Shown here: piece after piece, positions 26,862-36,043 of the stretch
How the letters are laid out: every line of letters begins with the position of its first letter
Position numbering within the stretch: the first letter of the stretch is position 1
NCBI RefSeq assembly: GCF_000720425.1
Contig: NZ_JOAJ01000003.1
Span: 310,001 to 374,000 of the forward strand
DNA length: 64,000 bases
Reading direction: 5' to 3'
Origin: Nocardia rhamnosiphila NBRC 108938
GTDB taxonomy: Bacteria > Actinomycetota > Actinomycetes > Mycobacteriales > Mycobacteriaceae
Program-made: the position numbers and the translations under genes
Notes under the pieces: generated by a model
The model's input: the letters and a program-made list of their open reading frames with translations, nothing else
The model's database searches: none
Told to the model about the DNA's origin: nothing

Positions 26862-28232
26862 TCAGCCGAACAGGGCGGTCAGCGCGGCGCGATCCACTTT
26901 GCCCCGCGGCGTCCGCGGCAGCCGGTCCACCACCCGCACTCGATCCGGCATACTCGGGGCCGGCAGCACCGCTCGCAGCCGCCGCCGGATCTCCTCGGGT
27001 CCGGGCGCGTCGCCCGTGACGACAACGGCGGCCACCGGCACCTGTCCCCAGCGCGGGTCGGCGAGTCCGACGCAGGCGGCCTCGGTGACCCCGGGGATCG
27101 CGGTCAGCGCGGCCTCGACCGCCGCCGGCTCCACATTCAATCCGCCCCGGATGAGCATTTCGCCGTCGCGACCGAAGAGCCGTAACCTGTTGCCCGCCAA
27201 CGCTCCTCGGTCACCGACCGAGAACCAGCCATCGACCGGGCCGTCCACCACGCCGTCCTCGGTCAGATACCCGGTGAAGACCATATCGCTGCGTACATGG
27301 ACCAGACCGTCACGGATCTCCGCCTCGACCCCGTCGAACAGCTCCCCCGCCGCACTGTCGTCGGTATCGCCGAGACCGCGATCGAACGAGACGAAACTCA
27401 GTTCCGAGGCCCCGTAGAAATGAGTGAGCGCGGCATTCGGCAGTACCTCCCGCAGGGCCGCCCGGCCCGGCCGCGGCCAGCGCGCCGCCGAGGAGAGCAC
27501 CTCACGCACACTGCCGACCGGCCCCGCGCCCGAACGCACCACATCCCAGGCGATGGCGGGGACCGAGTACAGGTGGGTGGGGTCATCGGCCAGCGCCACG
27601 GTGACGGGCCGCAGATCGACCGTCGCGCCCCGGGTCAGCGCGTGCAGCGCGCCGTAGAGGAAATGCGTGTGATCGAGTACGCCCGGCGTCGAGACCCGGT
27701 CTCCTCTGCCGATATCGAAGGTCGCGTCGGAGCGGTCCAGGGTCGCCGCCCACGATCGCTGATCCCGGACGAACAGTTTGGGTTCACCGGTGGTGCCGGA
27801 GGTGATCCCCACCAGTAGTTCGCTTCCGGGACCCGCGCGCCCGCACGGCCCGTCCGATTCCAGTTCCGCCGCGGTGCGGATCGTGCCCGTCCAGCCCAGC
27901 CGGCGCAGCAGCCGATGATGGCCGGGGGCGGCGCACACCTGCGCGGGACGGGACAGCGTCAGGACCCGGTCCAGCTGCCGCGGCAGCAGATGGCGGTGCA
28001 GCAGCACCACACCGACCCCGGCGTACATCGCCGCCGCCACGGTGACCAGTGAGCCGATATCGGACGTGGGCAGTACCGCCACCCGATGCGTGCCGCCCAG
28101 ACCGGCGGCGGTACGGGTGACCCGCTCCAGGAATTCGCCGTAGGTGGCCTGTTCGCGGGCGGCGACGACGGCGGTCGCCGCCGGATCCCGGGCGGCCTGC
28201 CGTGCGATCCGCTCGGCGAGCAGTTCAGTCAT
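26862..28232 (-). CDS. Adenylate-forming acyl-CoA ligase-like enzyme, last gene of the biotin operon
   Basis: 456 aa ANL-superfamily enzyme that should activate a carboxylic acid as an acyl-AMP and, usually, transfer it to CoA. Visible: P-loop VGITSGTTGEPKLFVRD (about 140-156), YGASELS, the hinge FSVGDRGAL, GRDGEMLIRGGLNV, and the C-terminal catalytic Lys in TPRGKVDRAAL. It is shorter than typical 500-550-residue synthetases. The start overlaps the bioN stop by 8 nt, tying it to the bioY operon. Substrate unknown; a biotin-related or pimelate-like acid is an inference from context. Confidence 0.88.
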   Translation of the reverse strand: MTELLAERIARQAARDPAATAVVAAREQATYGEFLERVTRTAAGLGGTHRVAVLPTSDIGSLVTVAAAMYAGVGVVLLHRHLLPRQLDRVLTLSRPAQVCAAPGHHRLLRRLGWTGTIRTAAELESDGPCGRAGPGSELLVGITSGTTGEPKLFVRDQRSWAATLDRSDATFDIGRGDRVSTPGVLDHTHFLYGALHALTRGATVDLRPVTVALADDPTHLYSVPAIAWDVVRSGAGPVGSVREVLSSAARWPRPGRAALREVLPNAALTHFYGASELSFVSFDRGLGDTDDSAAGELFDGVEAEIRDGLVHVRSDMVFTGYLTEDGVVDGPVDGWFSVGDRGALAGNRLRLFGRDGEMLIRGGLNVEPAAVEAALTAIPGVTEAACVGLADPRWGQVPVAAVVVTGDAPGPEEIRRRLRAVLPAPSMPDRVRVVDRLPRTPRGKVDRAALTALFG

Positions 28233-28827
28233 CGTCGACTCCGCGGGCGGCCAGCGCGTCGCCCATCGCGTCGGCGGTGCGCAGCGCCCGGACCAGCACC
28301 GGCGTGGCCAGGGCGGTCACCGACCACTGCAGTCCCCGCGCGCGCCGGGCGTCCGCCACCTCCCGGACGATGCCGGCCAGCAGCGGCACACAGCGGATCG
28401 CCAGCGCCAGCAGCAGGCCGATACGTTCGGGGTCGACGCCGAGACGGCGCAACGGGCCGAGCCCCCTGGTGACGGCGTCCAACATATCGGTGACCCGGGT
28501 CGTCAAGGTGACCAGCGCGGCCAGCGCCACCGAGATCAGCAGCAGCCCGCACACCACCGTGGCACGCGCGGGCGAGGTCGTCAGGACCTGGACCACCGCG
28601 ATGAACACCAGCATCCACACCACCGGCCGCAGCTGGGCCAGCGCCACCCGCCACGGGATCCGGGCGAGCGCGAACACCACGGCGACGCCGAGCGCGACGC
28701 CCCCCACCTGCGCGGGAGTCCGCACGAGCACGGTCGCCGCCACGATGACCGCGACAAGCGACAGCAGTTTCACCCCGGCGGGCATCCGGTGCAGGAGCGA
28801 GTGACCGGGAAGGTACAGCCCGATCAC
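28225..28827 (-). CDS. bioN: EcfT-type transmembrane subunit of a biotin ECF transporter (BioN)
   Basis: 200 aa integral membrane coupling protein of an energy-coupling-factor ABC transporter. Several hydrophobic helices and the two conserved Ala-Arg-Gly coupling motifs, ADARRARG and GDALAARG, that dock into the ATPase grooves. GTG start at 28827 overlaps the bioM stop as GTGA. With bioM and bioY it forms a complete BioMNY-type uptake system. Confidence 0.9.
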   Translation of the reverse strand: MIGLYLPGHSLLHRMPAGVKLLSLVAVIVAATVLVRTPAQVGGVALGVAVVFALARIPWRVALAQLRPVVWMLVFIAVVQVLTTSPARATVVCGLLLISVALAALVTLTTRVTDMLDAVTRGLGPLRRLGVDPERIGLLLALAIRCVPLLAGIVREVADARRARGLQWSVTALATPVLVRALRTADAMGDALAARGVDDD

Positions 28828-29504
28828 TCGATCAGCTCCCGGTAGGCGGGGACGGCCGCGGCGGGGGTGCCGTCGAAGACCACCGCGCCCTCGTCGACGA
28901 CGATTACCCGTTCGAAACTGTCCAGCAGTCCGAGCTGATGGGTCACCACGATCACCTGCTGGTCCACCGAATCGAGCGCCGCGGCGACGGCGCGGGCGTT
29001 GCGCAGGTCCAGCAGGGTGGTCGGCTCGTCGGCGACGATCACCTCCGGGCGCCGGATGAGGACGGCACCCAGCGCCAGCAACTGTTTCTGTCCGCCGGAG
29101 AGCAGATGGGACGGATGGTCGGCGTGGGCGGCGAGGCCGAAGCGGTCCAGTATCTCGGCCACTCGCCCGGCGATCTCCGGTTTGCTCAGGCCCGTCCGCC
29201 GCAGCGAGAACGCCAGATCCTCGGCGACCGTCGGCATGACGATCTGGGAGTCGGGATCGGTGAACACGAATCCCACCTTGCGACGGACCCGGGCACCTTT
29301 CTTCGAGGCGTCGACACCGTCCACGGTGACGGTGCCCGAGGTCGGGGTCAGCAGGCCGTTGATCATCCGGGCCAGGGTCGATTTCCCGGACCCGTTGGCG
29401 CCGATGATTCCGACCCGGCGCTCGGTGATCCGCAGATCCACTGCACGCAGGACCCGGCGCTCACCGTAGCGGTGGCTCACCGCATCGAAGACGATTTCGC
29501 TCAT
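28824..29504 (-). CDS. bioM: ECF transporter ATPase (BioM)
   Basis: 226 aa ABC ATPase. Walker A IGANGSGKSTLARMING (about 34-49), Q-loop with FTDPDSQIV typical of ECF/cobalt-type ATPases, signature HLLSGGQKQLLALG, Walker B VIVADEPT and switch VTHQLG. The ATG at 29504 overlaps the thiolase stop (ATGA). The open frame continues upstream inside the thiolase gene but that is a shadow. Only one ATPase is encoded, consistent with a BioM homodimer. Confidence 0.93.
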   Translation of the reverse strand: MSEIVFDAVSHRYGERRVLRAVDLRITERRVGIIGANGSGKSTLARMINGLLTPTSGTVTVDGVDASKKGARVRRKVGFVFTDPDSQIVMPTVAEDLAFSLRRTGLSKPEIAGRVAEILDRFGLAAHADHPSHLLSGGQKQLLALGAVLIRRPEVIVADEPTTLLDLRNARAVAAALDSVDQQVIVVTHQLGLLDSFERVIVVDEGAVVFDGTPAAAVPAYRELIE

Positions 29505-30628
29505 TGCATCCGCTCCACGAGTACCGCGATACCCTGACCACCGCCGATGGCACAGGCCGCCAGTCCAAGGGCAGGCCCGTCCGGCCGTAACATCTGACTC
29601 GCCAGCCGCACCAGCAGGACCGCGCCCGAGGCGCCCCAGGGGTGGCCCATGGCGATCGCGCCGCCCTCCGGGCAGAGCACCGCTTCGTCCAGGCCCAGTT
29701 CGTCGGCCACGGCCAGCACCACCGACGCGAAGGCTTCGGTGATCTCCACGATGCCGAGCTCGGCCACCGAGTGACCGGTGCGCCGCAGTACCTTCCGGAT
29801 CGCCGGCACCGGACCCAGCCCGGGCAGGGCGGGATCCGAGCCGCTCACCGCCGACCCGAGGATCCGCAGGGCGGGCAACCCGGCCGCGCGTATCTCGCTC
29901 GTCACGGCCAGCACGGCGGCACCGTCGGAGATCCCGCAGGAGTTGCCCGCGGTCGCGGTGCCGTCGGCGCCGAAGCTGGGTCGCAGCCGGCCCAGCCGCT
30001 GCGCGGTCATCCCCGGCCGGATGCGCTGGTCCCGGCTCACCCCCGCGACCGGTACCAGCTCCGCGCCGAAATCGGTGGCGGCGGCGCGGGCATGGGAGCG
30101 CGCGGCGTAGGCGTCCTGCCGTTCGCGGCCGATACCGCGGCGGCGGGCGAGATCGTCGGCGGCGACGCCCATATCCGGGTCCGGAAAACCCTCGGGCGCG
30201 AACGGCGCGCGGGTGTAGCGCACCGGTTCCCGCTCCGGCTCCGGCGGCCAGAACCGCCACGGCGCGGTACTCGCGGATTCGACGCCACCGGCGAGAATCA
30301 ACCCGTCCGCGCCGCTACGCACCCGCAGCGCGGCCTGCATCACCGCGTCCAGCCCGGAGCCGCACTGCCGGTCCACGGTGACGCCGGGTACCTGCGTTCC
30401 GAGCCCGGCCCGCAGTGCCGCGACCCGGGCCGGATCCCCGCCGGGGCCCAGACAGTTGCCCAGCACCACATCGTCGATCTCGTCCTCCAGCCCGGCCGCG
30501 CGCACCTCCTCGGCGACCGCCCGCAGGACCGGGGCGGCCAGATCGGTGACGGTCAGCCCGGCGAACGCGTGCCCGGCCGTGCCGATCGGGGTGCGCCGGG
30601 CGGCGACCAGGACAGGAACAACACTCAC
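29501..30628 (-). CDS. Thiolase-family enzyme embedded in the biotin uptake operon
   Basis: 375 aa, full-length thiolase fold. Nucleophilic Cys in VDRQCGSGLDAV (near residue 88), His in AIAMGHPWGASGAV, second Cys in GLAACAIGGGQG, and the EITEAFA loop. These are the residues of a catalytically competent acyl-CoA thiolase, working either in beta-oxidation or in Claisen condensation. GTG 30628 overlaps the upstream ligase stop (GTGA) and its own stop overlaps bioM. No dehydrogenase or hydratase gene is adjacent, so the acyl chain it handles is unknown. Confidence 0.9.
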   Translation of the reverse strand: MSVVPVLVAARRTPIGTAGHAFAGLTVTDLAAPVLRAVAEEVRAAGLEDEIDDVVLGNCLGPGGDPARVAALRAGLGTQVPGVTVDRQCGSGLDAVMQAALRVRSGADGLILAGGVESASTAPWRFWPPEPEREPVRYTRAPFAPEGFPDPDMGVAADDLARRRGIGRERQDAYAARSHARAAATDFGAELVPVAGVSRDQRIRPGMTAQRLGRLRPSFGADGTATAGNSCGISDGAAVLAVTSEIRAAGLPALRILGSAVSGSDPALPGLGPVPAIRKVLRRTGHSVAELGIVEITEAFASVVLAVADELGLDEAVLCPEGGAIAMGHPWGASGAVLLVRLASQMLRPDGPALGLAACAIGGGQGIAVLVERMQ

Positions 30629-31797
30629 GCCAGCAAGTCTTTCAACCGGCCGCGGGCGATCTTCCCCGCGGTCGTGGTGGGAAGTTCACCGACCCGCACC
30701 CAGCGGCGCGGCACCGCTTCCCGGCTCAGCAGCCCGCGCGCCCGCCGCCGCACCTCTTCGATGGCGACGCCGTCCAATTGCACGGCCGCCGTGACGGTTT
30801 CGCCGAATACCGCATGCGCCGAACCGATCACCGCCGCCGCCACCACACCGTCGATACCGCCCAGCACCCGTTCCACATCTTCGGCGACGACAGTGGTACC
30901 GCCGACATTGATCACCGCCTCACCGCGTCCCCGGACCGTGAGTTCCCGGTCGTCCCCGAGTACGGCCAGATCGCCGACACAGAACCATTCGGGCGCACCG
31001 AGCACCGTGTAGGGCGATCGGACGTAGAGCAACCCGTCGCGGATCTCGGCGTCCACCTCGTCGAGCAACCGCAGCGGTTCGGGGACCAGCCGGGCAGCGA
31101 CCAGCGATACCTCGGAGGATCCGTAGTACTCGACGACGCGCAGATGACGGGCCGCCGCGAGCGCGCCGGGGTCGGCGGCGATACCCGCGACGACGGCGGT
31201 ACGCAATTCGGGCGCGGTACGCACGACCTCGCGCAATACCGCCGGGACGGCGTGCACGACACCGGCGTGCCGCGGGTCGTCGGTGACGCAGGCCCCGCAC
31301 CACAGCGCGTGCAGGGCCCCGAACAGATGCATCGTCGCGTGCAGCGGGCCGGTGAGCAGGACCCGGTCGGTGGTCGTGACCCCGGTCAGCGCGGTGAAGG
31401 CCGGAAAACTGTCGTACCAGGAGGCGGCGGTGCGGGCCAGCGGCCGGGGCCGGCCGGTCGACCCCGAGGTGGCGACCAGCAGGAACGCCGAGGCCGGCCA
31501 TTCGATGCGGTCGGGGCGCGCGGCGGGGTCCTCCACGGCGACCGGGACACCGCGCCGTGCGGCCGCACAGACACAGATCAGCGCTTCGGCGACCGGAAGG
31601 GCGGAGGCGTCGTATCCCGCCGGGCCCGGCTCGTGCCGGTCGCTCCAGCGGTCGACGGCGCGGTCGAGTTCGGCGTAGCTGAACCGCTGCCCGCCGAGAT
31701 CGAGTGCGGGCGCGTCACCGGCGCCGCCGAGTACCGGCGGATCGACCGGAACGATCTCCTTGTCGATCGAACCCGCCGTCGGTCCCCGGCTAGGCAC
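30625..31797 (-). CDS. Compact adenylate-forming ligase-like enzyme next to bioY
   Basis: 390 aa ANL-superfamily member, unusually short because the N-terminal region is condensed. Motifs: P-loop LLVATSGSTGRPRPLART, YYGSSEVSLV, hinge FCVGDLAVL, GRGEAVINVGGT, and the C-terminal Lys in TTTAGKIARGRL. All core catalytic motifs are present, so it may be active. GTG 31797 overlaps the bioY stop by 8 nt; no Shine-Dalgarno is seen before it, consistent with translational coupling. It is a distant paralogue of the ligase at 26862. Confidence 0.85.
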   Translation of the reverse strand: MPSRGPTAGSIDKEIVPVDPPVLGGAGDAPALDLGGQRFSYAELDRAVDRWSDRHEPGPAGYDASALPVAEALICVCAAARRGVPVAVEDPAARPDRIEWPASAFLLVATSGSTGRPRPLARTAASWYDSFPAFTALTGVTTTDRVLLTGPLHATMHLFGALHALWCGACVTDDPRHAGVVHAVPAVLREVVRTAPELRTAVVAGIAADPGALAAARHLRVVEYYGSSEVSLVAARLVPEPLRLLDEVDAEIRDGLLYVRSPYTVLGAPEWFCVGDLAVLGDDRELTVRGRGEAVINVGGTTVVAEDVERVLGGIDGVVAAAVIGSAHAVFGETVTAAVQLDGVAIEEVRRRARGLLSREAVPRRWVRVGELPTTTAGKIARGRLKDLLA

Positions 31798-32374
31798 GGA
31801 TCAGCCCGGGGTAGGCGCGGTGCACCCCTTTGGCCACCATCGTCGCGACGACCACCTTCAGCAGATCACCGGGCAGGTACACGCCGTTCGAGGTGATCGC
31901 CGGCCACAGCGCGATATCGGTGCGCAGCAGCAGACCGAGGGTCCCGAAGAAGTAGATGATCACGATGCCGCCGGCCGCGTTGATCAGCAGCGCGGGCAGT
32001 ACCGGGTACTTGGGCACGATCCGCGCCGTGAGCAACCCGATGAACAGCGCCGCCGGGAGCCAGCCGACCAGATAGCCCGCGCTCGGGCCGGCCAGCGCGG
32101 TCAGCCCGGTCCGGCCCCCTGACAGCAGCGGCAGCCCGATGATGGTCAGGGCGATGAAGACCGCGACGGCGGCCGTGCCCTTACGCGGCCCCAGCACCGC
32201 CCCGGCCAGTAGAACACCGAGGGTCTGCACGGTGATCGGCACGCCGGTGAATCCGACCGTGATCGAGCCCGGGAGGCCGAGCGCCGCGATCAACGCGGCG
32301 AAGACCGCGATCTGCGCCATATCGCGTGCGGTGATACCCGGCCGCGGCCTCCGCTCGTTGTCGACACCGCTCAC
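31790..32374 (-). CDS. bioY: BioY substrate-binding (S) component of biotin ECF transporter
   Basis: 194 aa membrane protein with about six helices. BioY hallmarks: FTGVPITVQTLGVLLAGAVLG, LPLLSGGRTGLTALAGPSAG with YLVGW, and the C-terminal GVYLPGDLLKVVVA. Binds biotin at high affinity for import. GTG 32374 has GGAGG 7 nt upstream. First gene of a six-gene operon with consecutive overlaps (bioY, ligase, thiolase, bioM, bioN, ligase). A BioQ-type palindrome lies 25 nt upstream. Confidence 0.94.
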   Translation of the reverse strand: MSGVDNERRPRPGITARDMAQIAVFAALIAALGLPGSITVGFTGVPITVQTLGVLLAGAVLGPRKGTAAVAVFIALTIIGLPLLSGGRTGLTALAGPSAGYLVGWLPAALFIGLLTARIVPKYPVLPALLINAAGGIVIIYFFGTLGLLLRTDIALWPAITSNGVYLPGDLLKVVVATMVAKGVHRAYPGLIRA

Positions 32375-32398
32375 CGGGATACCTCCGCAACACCATGA

Positions 32399-32415
32399 CT
32401 TGAACGACGTTCAAG
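32399..32415. promoter_or_regulatory. BioQ-type biotin operator palindrome
   Basis: Perfect inverted repeat CTTGAAC-GAC-GTTCAAG (7-3-7). It matches the TGAAC-N3-GTTCA core that I recall for the mycobacterial TetR-type biotin regulator BioQ. On the minus strand a TATCTT (32413-32418) that could be the bioY -10 overlaps its edge, which would allow direct repression. It is 161 nt upstream of the divergent bisC-like gene, so control of that gene is less certain. No bioQ gene is in the window. Confidence 0.75.
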
Positions 32416-32576
32416 ATAGCAATCGCCGGGTGACCTGCCGACGGGTCCCCCGGCGCCGGGCCCGCGCGGCATCCGAATCCGGGTCGCCCCTTCACCCCGC
32501 GCCCCGCTTCGCACCGCGACCCGGTCGTACGGTGATCGATGACCCGGATCGACGTACCACCGCCCGAAGGACCACG

Positions 32577-34922
32577 ATGACGCAGCCGCTACCGACCGCG
32601 ACACACTGGGGCAACTACCTGATCGACCGCGCTGCCGACGGCGAACTCCGCGTCACTCCCACCGGGTCCGACCCCGACCCCTCGCCGATCGGCCGCTCGC
32701 TCACCGCCACCCACGACCCCGATCACCGGATCGCCCGGCCCGCCGTCCGGCTCGGCTACTACCGGGACCGCGAGCACAGCGACACCACGCGCCGGGGCCG
32801 TGAACCGTTCGTGGAGGTCGACTGGGACGAAGCACTGGATATCGCCGCCGGCGCCCTGCGGTCCACCCGGGAACGAGCCGGCAACCGCGCGATCTACGGC
32901 GGCTCCTACGGCTGGGCCAGCGCCGGCCGGTTCCACCACACCCAGGGGCAGATCCATCGCTTCCTGCGGATGTTCGGCGGCTACACCGCCTCGGTGGACA
33001 CCTATTCGTTCGCCGCCGCCGAGGTCACGATCCCGCATGTGCTCGGGATGAACGCCTATTACGCGGCGCGGCAGTCCCCCACCACGGAGGAGATCGCGCG
33101 GCACTGTGCCCGCATCGTCTTCTTCGGCGGGGCAGCAGCGCGAAACGCGCAGGTCAATCCCGGCAGTTTCGGCGCCCACGGCTACCGCGACCACCTCGCG
33201 GCCCTTCGCGCCGCCGGGGTCGACACGATCAATATCGGACCCGTCCGCGACGACCTCGAGCCGGTTCTCGCCGCCCGCTGGATCCCGTGCCGGCCGGGCA
33301 GCGATGTGGCGATCATGCTGGCCCTGGTGCACACCCTCCTGACCGAGGATCTGCACGACCGGGCCTTCCTGCACCGCTACACCGTCGGTTTCGACCGCTT
33401 CGCCGACTATGTGACCGGGCGTGCGGACGGCGAACCGAAAACCCCGGAATGGGCGGCGGCGCTGTCGGAGGTACCCGCCGCCGAGATCCGGGAGCTGGCC
33501 CGGCTGCTGGCCCGGGAACGCTGTGTGATCGGGCTCCCCTACGCCCTGCAGCGCGCCGAACACGGGGAGCAGACCTATTGGACCGCCTGGGCGCTGGCCG
33601 CCGCCCTCGGCCATATCGGACTACCCGGCGGCGGCGTCCTCATGGGCACCGGCAGCGGAATGACCAACGGGATGCAGCGGCGCCGGCTGCCGTTCGAGAT
33701 CGCCGCCCTGCCGCAGCCGCCGAATCCGGTCGCCGAGGTGGTCCCGGTGGCGCGCCTCACCGACATGCTGGAACGTCCCGGCGAGACCGTCGACTACAAC
33801 GGCCGCGTTCTCACCTATCCGCACATCGACCTCGTCTACTGGGCCGGCGGCAACCCGTTCCACCATCATCAGGATCTCAACCGGCTACGCCGTGCCTGGA
33901 CCCGGCCGCGGACGGTCATCGTCAACGAGATCGGCTGGACCTCCACCGCCCGCCTGGCCGATATCGTGCTGCCCGGCACGGCCGCCCAGGAACGCGAGGA
34001 TTTCGCCGCCGCGCAGGTCGATCACTGGCTCTCCCCCATGCGCGCGGCCCTACCGCCCTACCGGGAGGCACGCGACGACTACGCGATCTTCGCCGCCCTG
34101 GCCGACCGGCTGGGTTTCGGCCCGCAGTTCACCGAGGGACGCACCGCACGGCAGTGGGTGGAACATCTGTGGCGAATCACCGCCGACAACGCGGCCGCCG
34201 CCGGCATCACCCTCCCCGACTACCGCGAGTTCCGATCCGGTGCGCCGATCGATCTGCGCCCCAGGCTCCCCGAGAGCCGTCACGTACTCGAACGGTTCCG
34301 CGACGACCCGGACCGACATCCGCTCGGTACACCGTCGGGCCGGATCGAGATCTTCTCCCGCACCGTCGCCGACTTCGGCTACTCCGATTGCCCCGGTCAC
34401 CCCGCCTGGCTCCCCGCCCGGGAGTGGCTCGGCAGCCCCCGCGCGCAACGCTTTCCGCTGCATCTGCTCTCCCACCAGCCCGCGACCCGCCTGCACAGTC
34501 AGCTCGACTACGGCGTCACCAGCCGGGAATCCAAGATCAGCGACCGCGAACCCCTGCGCATGCACCCCGCCGACGCCGCCGCCCGCGGCCTGCGCGACGG
34601 CGATATCGTCCGCGTCTTCAACGACCGCGGCGCCCTCCTCGCGGGCCTCCGGCTCACCGACGCGGTCCGGCCCGGGGTCGTGCACATGGCCACCGGCGCC
34701 TGGTACGACCCGCTGGATCCCGACGACCCGGAATCACTGGACGTACACGGCAACCCGAACACCGTCACCCTCGACATCGGCACCAGTTCGCTGGCCCAGG
34801 GTCCGTCGGTCAACAGTTGCCTGGTCGAGATCGAACGCTACGCGGGCGACCCCCCACCCCTGCGCATCCACCGGCCCCCGGAGCTGATTTCGGCCGAACA
34901 GGTCGGCACCCACCCCGCATGA
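32577..34922 (+). CDS. Molybdopterin oxidoreductase, biotin sulfoxide reductase (BisC)-like
   Basis: 781 aa, DMSO-reductase family with bis-MGD cofactor. The serine-ligand segment GGSYGWASAGRFHHTQGQ (Ser115 the predicted Mo ligand) and HWGNYLID start are those of the BisC/DorA/TorA branch. No Tat signal and no [4Fe-4S] Cys cluster are present, so it is cytosolic, which fits BisC rather than periplasmic DMSO or TMAO reductases. ATG 32577 with AAGGA upstream. Divergent from bioY; reduction of imported biotin-d-sulfoxide back to biotin, or repair of methionine sulfoxide, is the contextual inference. Confidence 0.85.
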   Translation: MTQPLPTATHWGNYLIDRAADGELRVTPTGSDPDPSPIGRSLTATHDPDHRIARPAVRLGYYRDREHSDTTRRGREPFVEVDWDEALDIAAGALRSTRERAGNRAIYGGSYGWASAGRFHHTQGQIHRFLRMFGGYTASVDTYSFAAAEVTIPHVLGMNAYYAARQSPTTEEIARHCARIVFFGGAAARNAQVNPGSFGAHGYRDHLAALRAAGVDTINIGPVRDDLEPVLAARWIPCRPGSDVAIMLALVHTLLTEDLHDRAFLHRYTVGFDRFADYVTGRADGEPKTPEWAAALSEVPAAEIRELARLLARERCVIGLPYALQRAEHGEQTYWTAWALAAALGHIGLPGGGVLMGTGSGMTNGMQRRRLPFEIAALPQPPNPVAEVVPVARLTDMLERPGETVDYNGRVLTYPHIDLVYWAGGNPFHHHQDLNRLRRAWTRPRTVIVNEIGWTSTARLADIVLPGTAAQEREDFAAAQVDHWLSPMRAALPPYREARDDYAIFAALADRLGFGPQFTEGRTARQWVEHLWRITADNAAAAGITLPDYREFRSGAPIDLRPRLPESRHVLERFRDDPDRHPLGTPSGRIEIFSRTVADFGYSDCPGHPAWLPAREWLGSPRAQRFPLHLLSHQPATRLHSQLDYGVTSRESKISDREPLRMHPADAAARGLRDGDIVRVFNDRGALLAGLRLTDAVRPGVVHMATGAWYDPLDPDDPESLDVHGNPNTVTLDIGTSSLAQGPSVNSCLVEIERYAGDPPPLRIHRPPELISAEQVGTHPA

Positions 34923-34942
34923 TCGGCGCGGCCCCTCGAGCC

Positions 34943-36043
34943 TCACACCGCCGACCCGGCGGTCAGCAGATCGTCGGGCCCGATCTCGACGCGGGTGCCG
35001 AAACTGCGGCTGATCTCGGCGAGCCGAGTCCGGAGCCATTGCGTATCCGATCGTCCCGGGCGCTCGAGTCGGATACGACGGATACGAAGGGGCAGCATGC
35101 GCAGCACGGCCGGGCCGGCGGGGTCGAGCGCGACGAGATACAACAACCGCAGGTCGGGCCGGTAGGACTCGTGGCCGCCGATGCCCTCGTAATCGTCGAT
35201 CACATCACCGCACCCGTACAGGATGGGTCTGCCGCGGTAGATCTCGATCGGCCGGGGATGGTGCGCGGAGTGGCCGTGCACGATATCGATACCGGCGTCG
35301 ATGAGGCGGTGCGCGAACTGCCGCTCGCTCAGGCCGATTCCGTACCCCCAGTTGGAACCCCAATGGACCGACACGATCGTGAGGTCACCGTCACGCCGGT
35401 GGACCGATAGATGCGCCGCGATATCGTCGGCGTGCCCTGCCGACGGGTGATCGATGCGCCGGACGCCGGGACGGCCGGTGGTGGCGGCCCAGTCCGAGGG
35501 AACCCCACTGGACCTGGTCGATACGGACTCGATCAGAACCCGGCGTCCATCCCGTAACGGCACCGCCACGGGCTGTTGCGCCGCCGCGAGGTCGTCCCCC
35601 GCACCCACGGCCCGGATACCCGCGCCGGCCAATGCGTCGAGTGTGTCCAGCAATCCGCCGATACCGAAATCGAGGGCATGGTTGTTGCTCAACGCGCAGA
35701 CGTCGGGGGCGAACGCGGTGAGCGCCGGCAGGTTACCGGGCTGCATCCGATAGTGGATGGCTTTGCCCGGGGCGAAGCACCCGTCCGCGGTGACCGCGGT
35801 TTCCAGATTGACCAGACGTACCTCGGGCGCCAGCTCGTCCAGCAGGCCCGGCACCTCACCCCACACCCAGTCGTAGCCACAGGGCCGCGGCAGCGAGCCG
35901 TGGGCCCACTCTGCCAACTCGACGTAACGCCGGGCATCCCGGACCCAGGGCTCCCGCAGTTCCGGGGCTCCCGGATGCGGCAGGATCTGGTCCACACCGC
36001 GACCCAGCATCACATCACCGCCGAGAAGAACCGTGACCGCCAT
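34943..36043 (-). CDS. CapA-family metallophosphatase-like protein
   Basis: 366 aa. Calcineurin-like CapA domain with LLGGDVMLGRGVD, VRLVNLETAVT, ALSNNHALDFG and GHSAHHPRPIEIY, the metal-binding and phosphatase motifs. Named after the poly-gamma-glutamate capsule protein, but members have diverse or unknown roles. No signal peptide is seen in the chosen start (ATG 36043); the upstream extension to 36187 is Arg-rich and rejected. Convergent with the BisC-like gene, 20 nt apart. Confidence 0.85.
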   Translation of the reverse strand: MAVTVLLGGDVMLGRGVDQILPHPGAPELREPWVRDARRYVELAEWAHGSLPRPCGYDWVWGEVPGLLDELAPEVRLVNLETAVTADGCFAPGKAIHYRMQPGNLPALTAFAPDVCALSNNHALDFGIGGLLDTLDALAGAGIRAVGAGDDLAAAQQPVAVPLRDGRRVLIESVSTRSSGVPSDWAATTGRPGVRRIDHPSAGHADDIAAHLSVHRRDGDLTIVSVHWGSNWGYGIGLSERQFAHRLIDAGIDIVHGHSAHHPRPIEIYRGRPILYGCGDVIDDYEGIGGHESYRPDLRLLYLVALDPAGPAVLRMLPLRIRRIRLERPGRSDTQWLRTRLAEISRSFGTRVEIGPDDLLTAGSAV

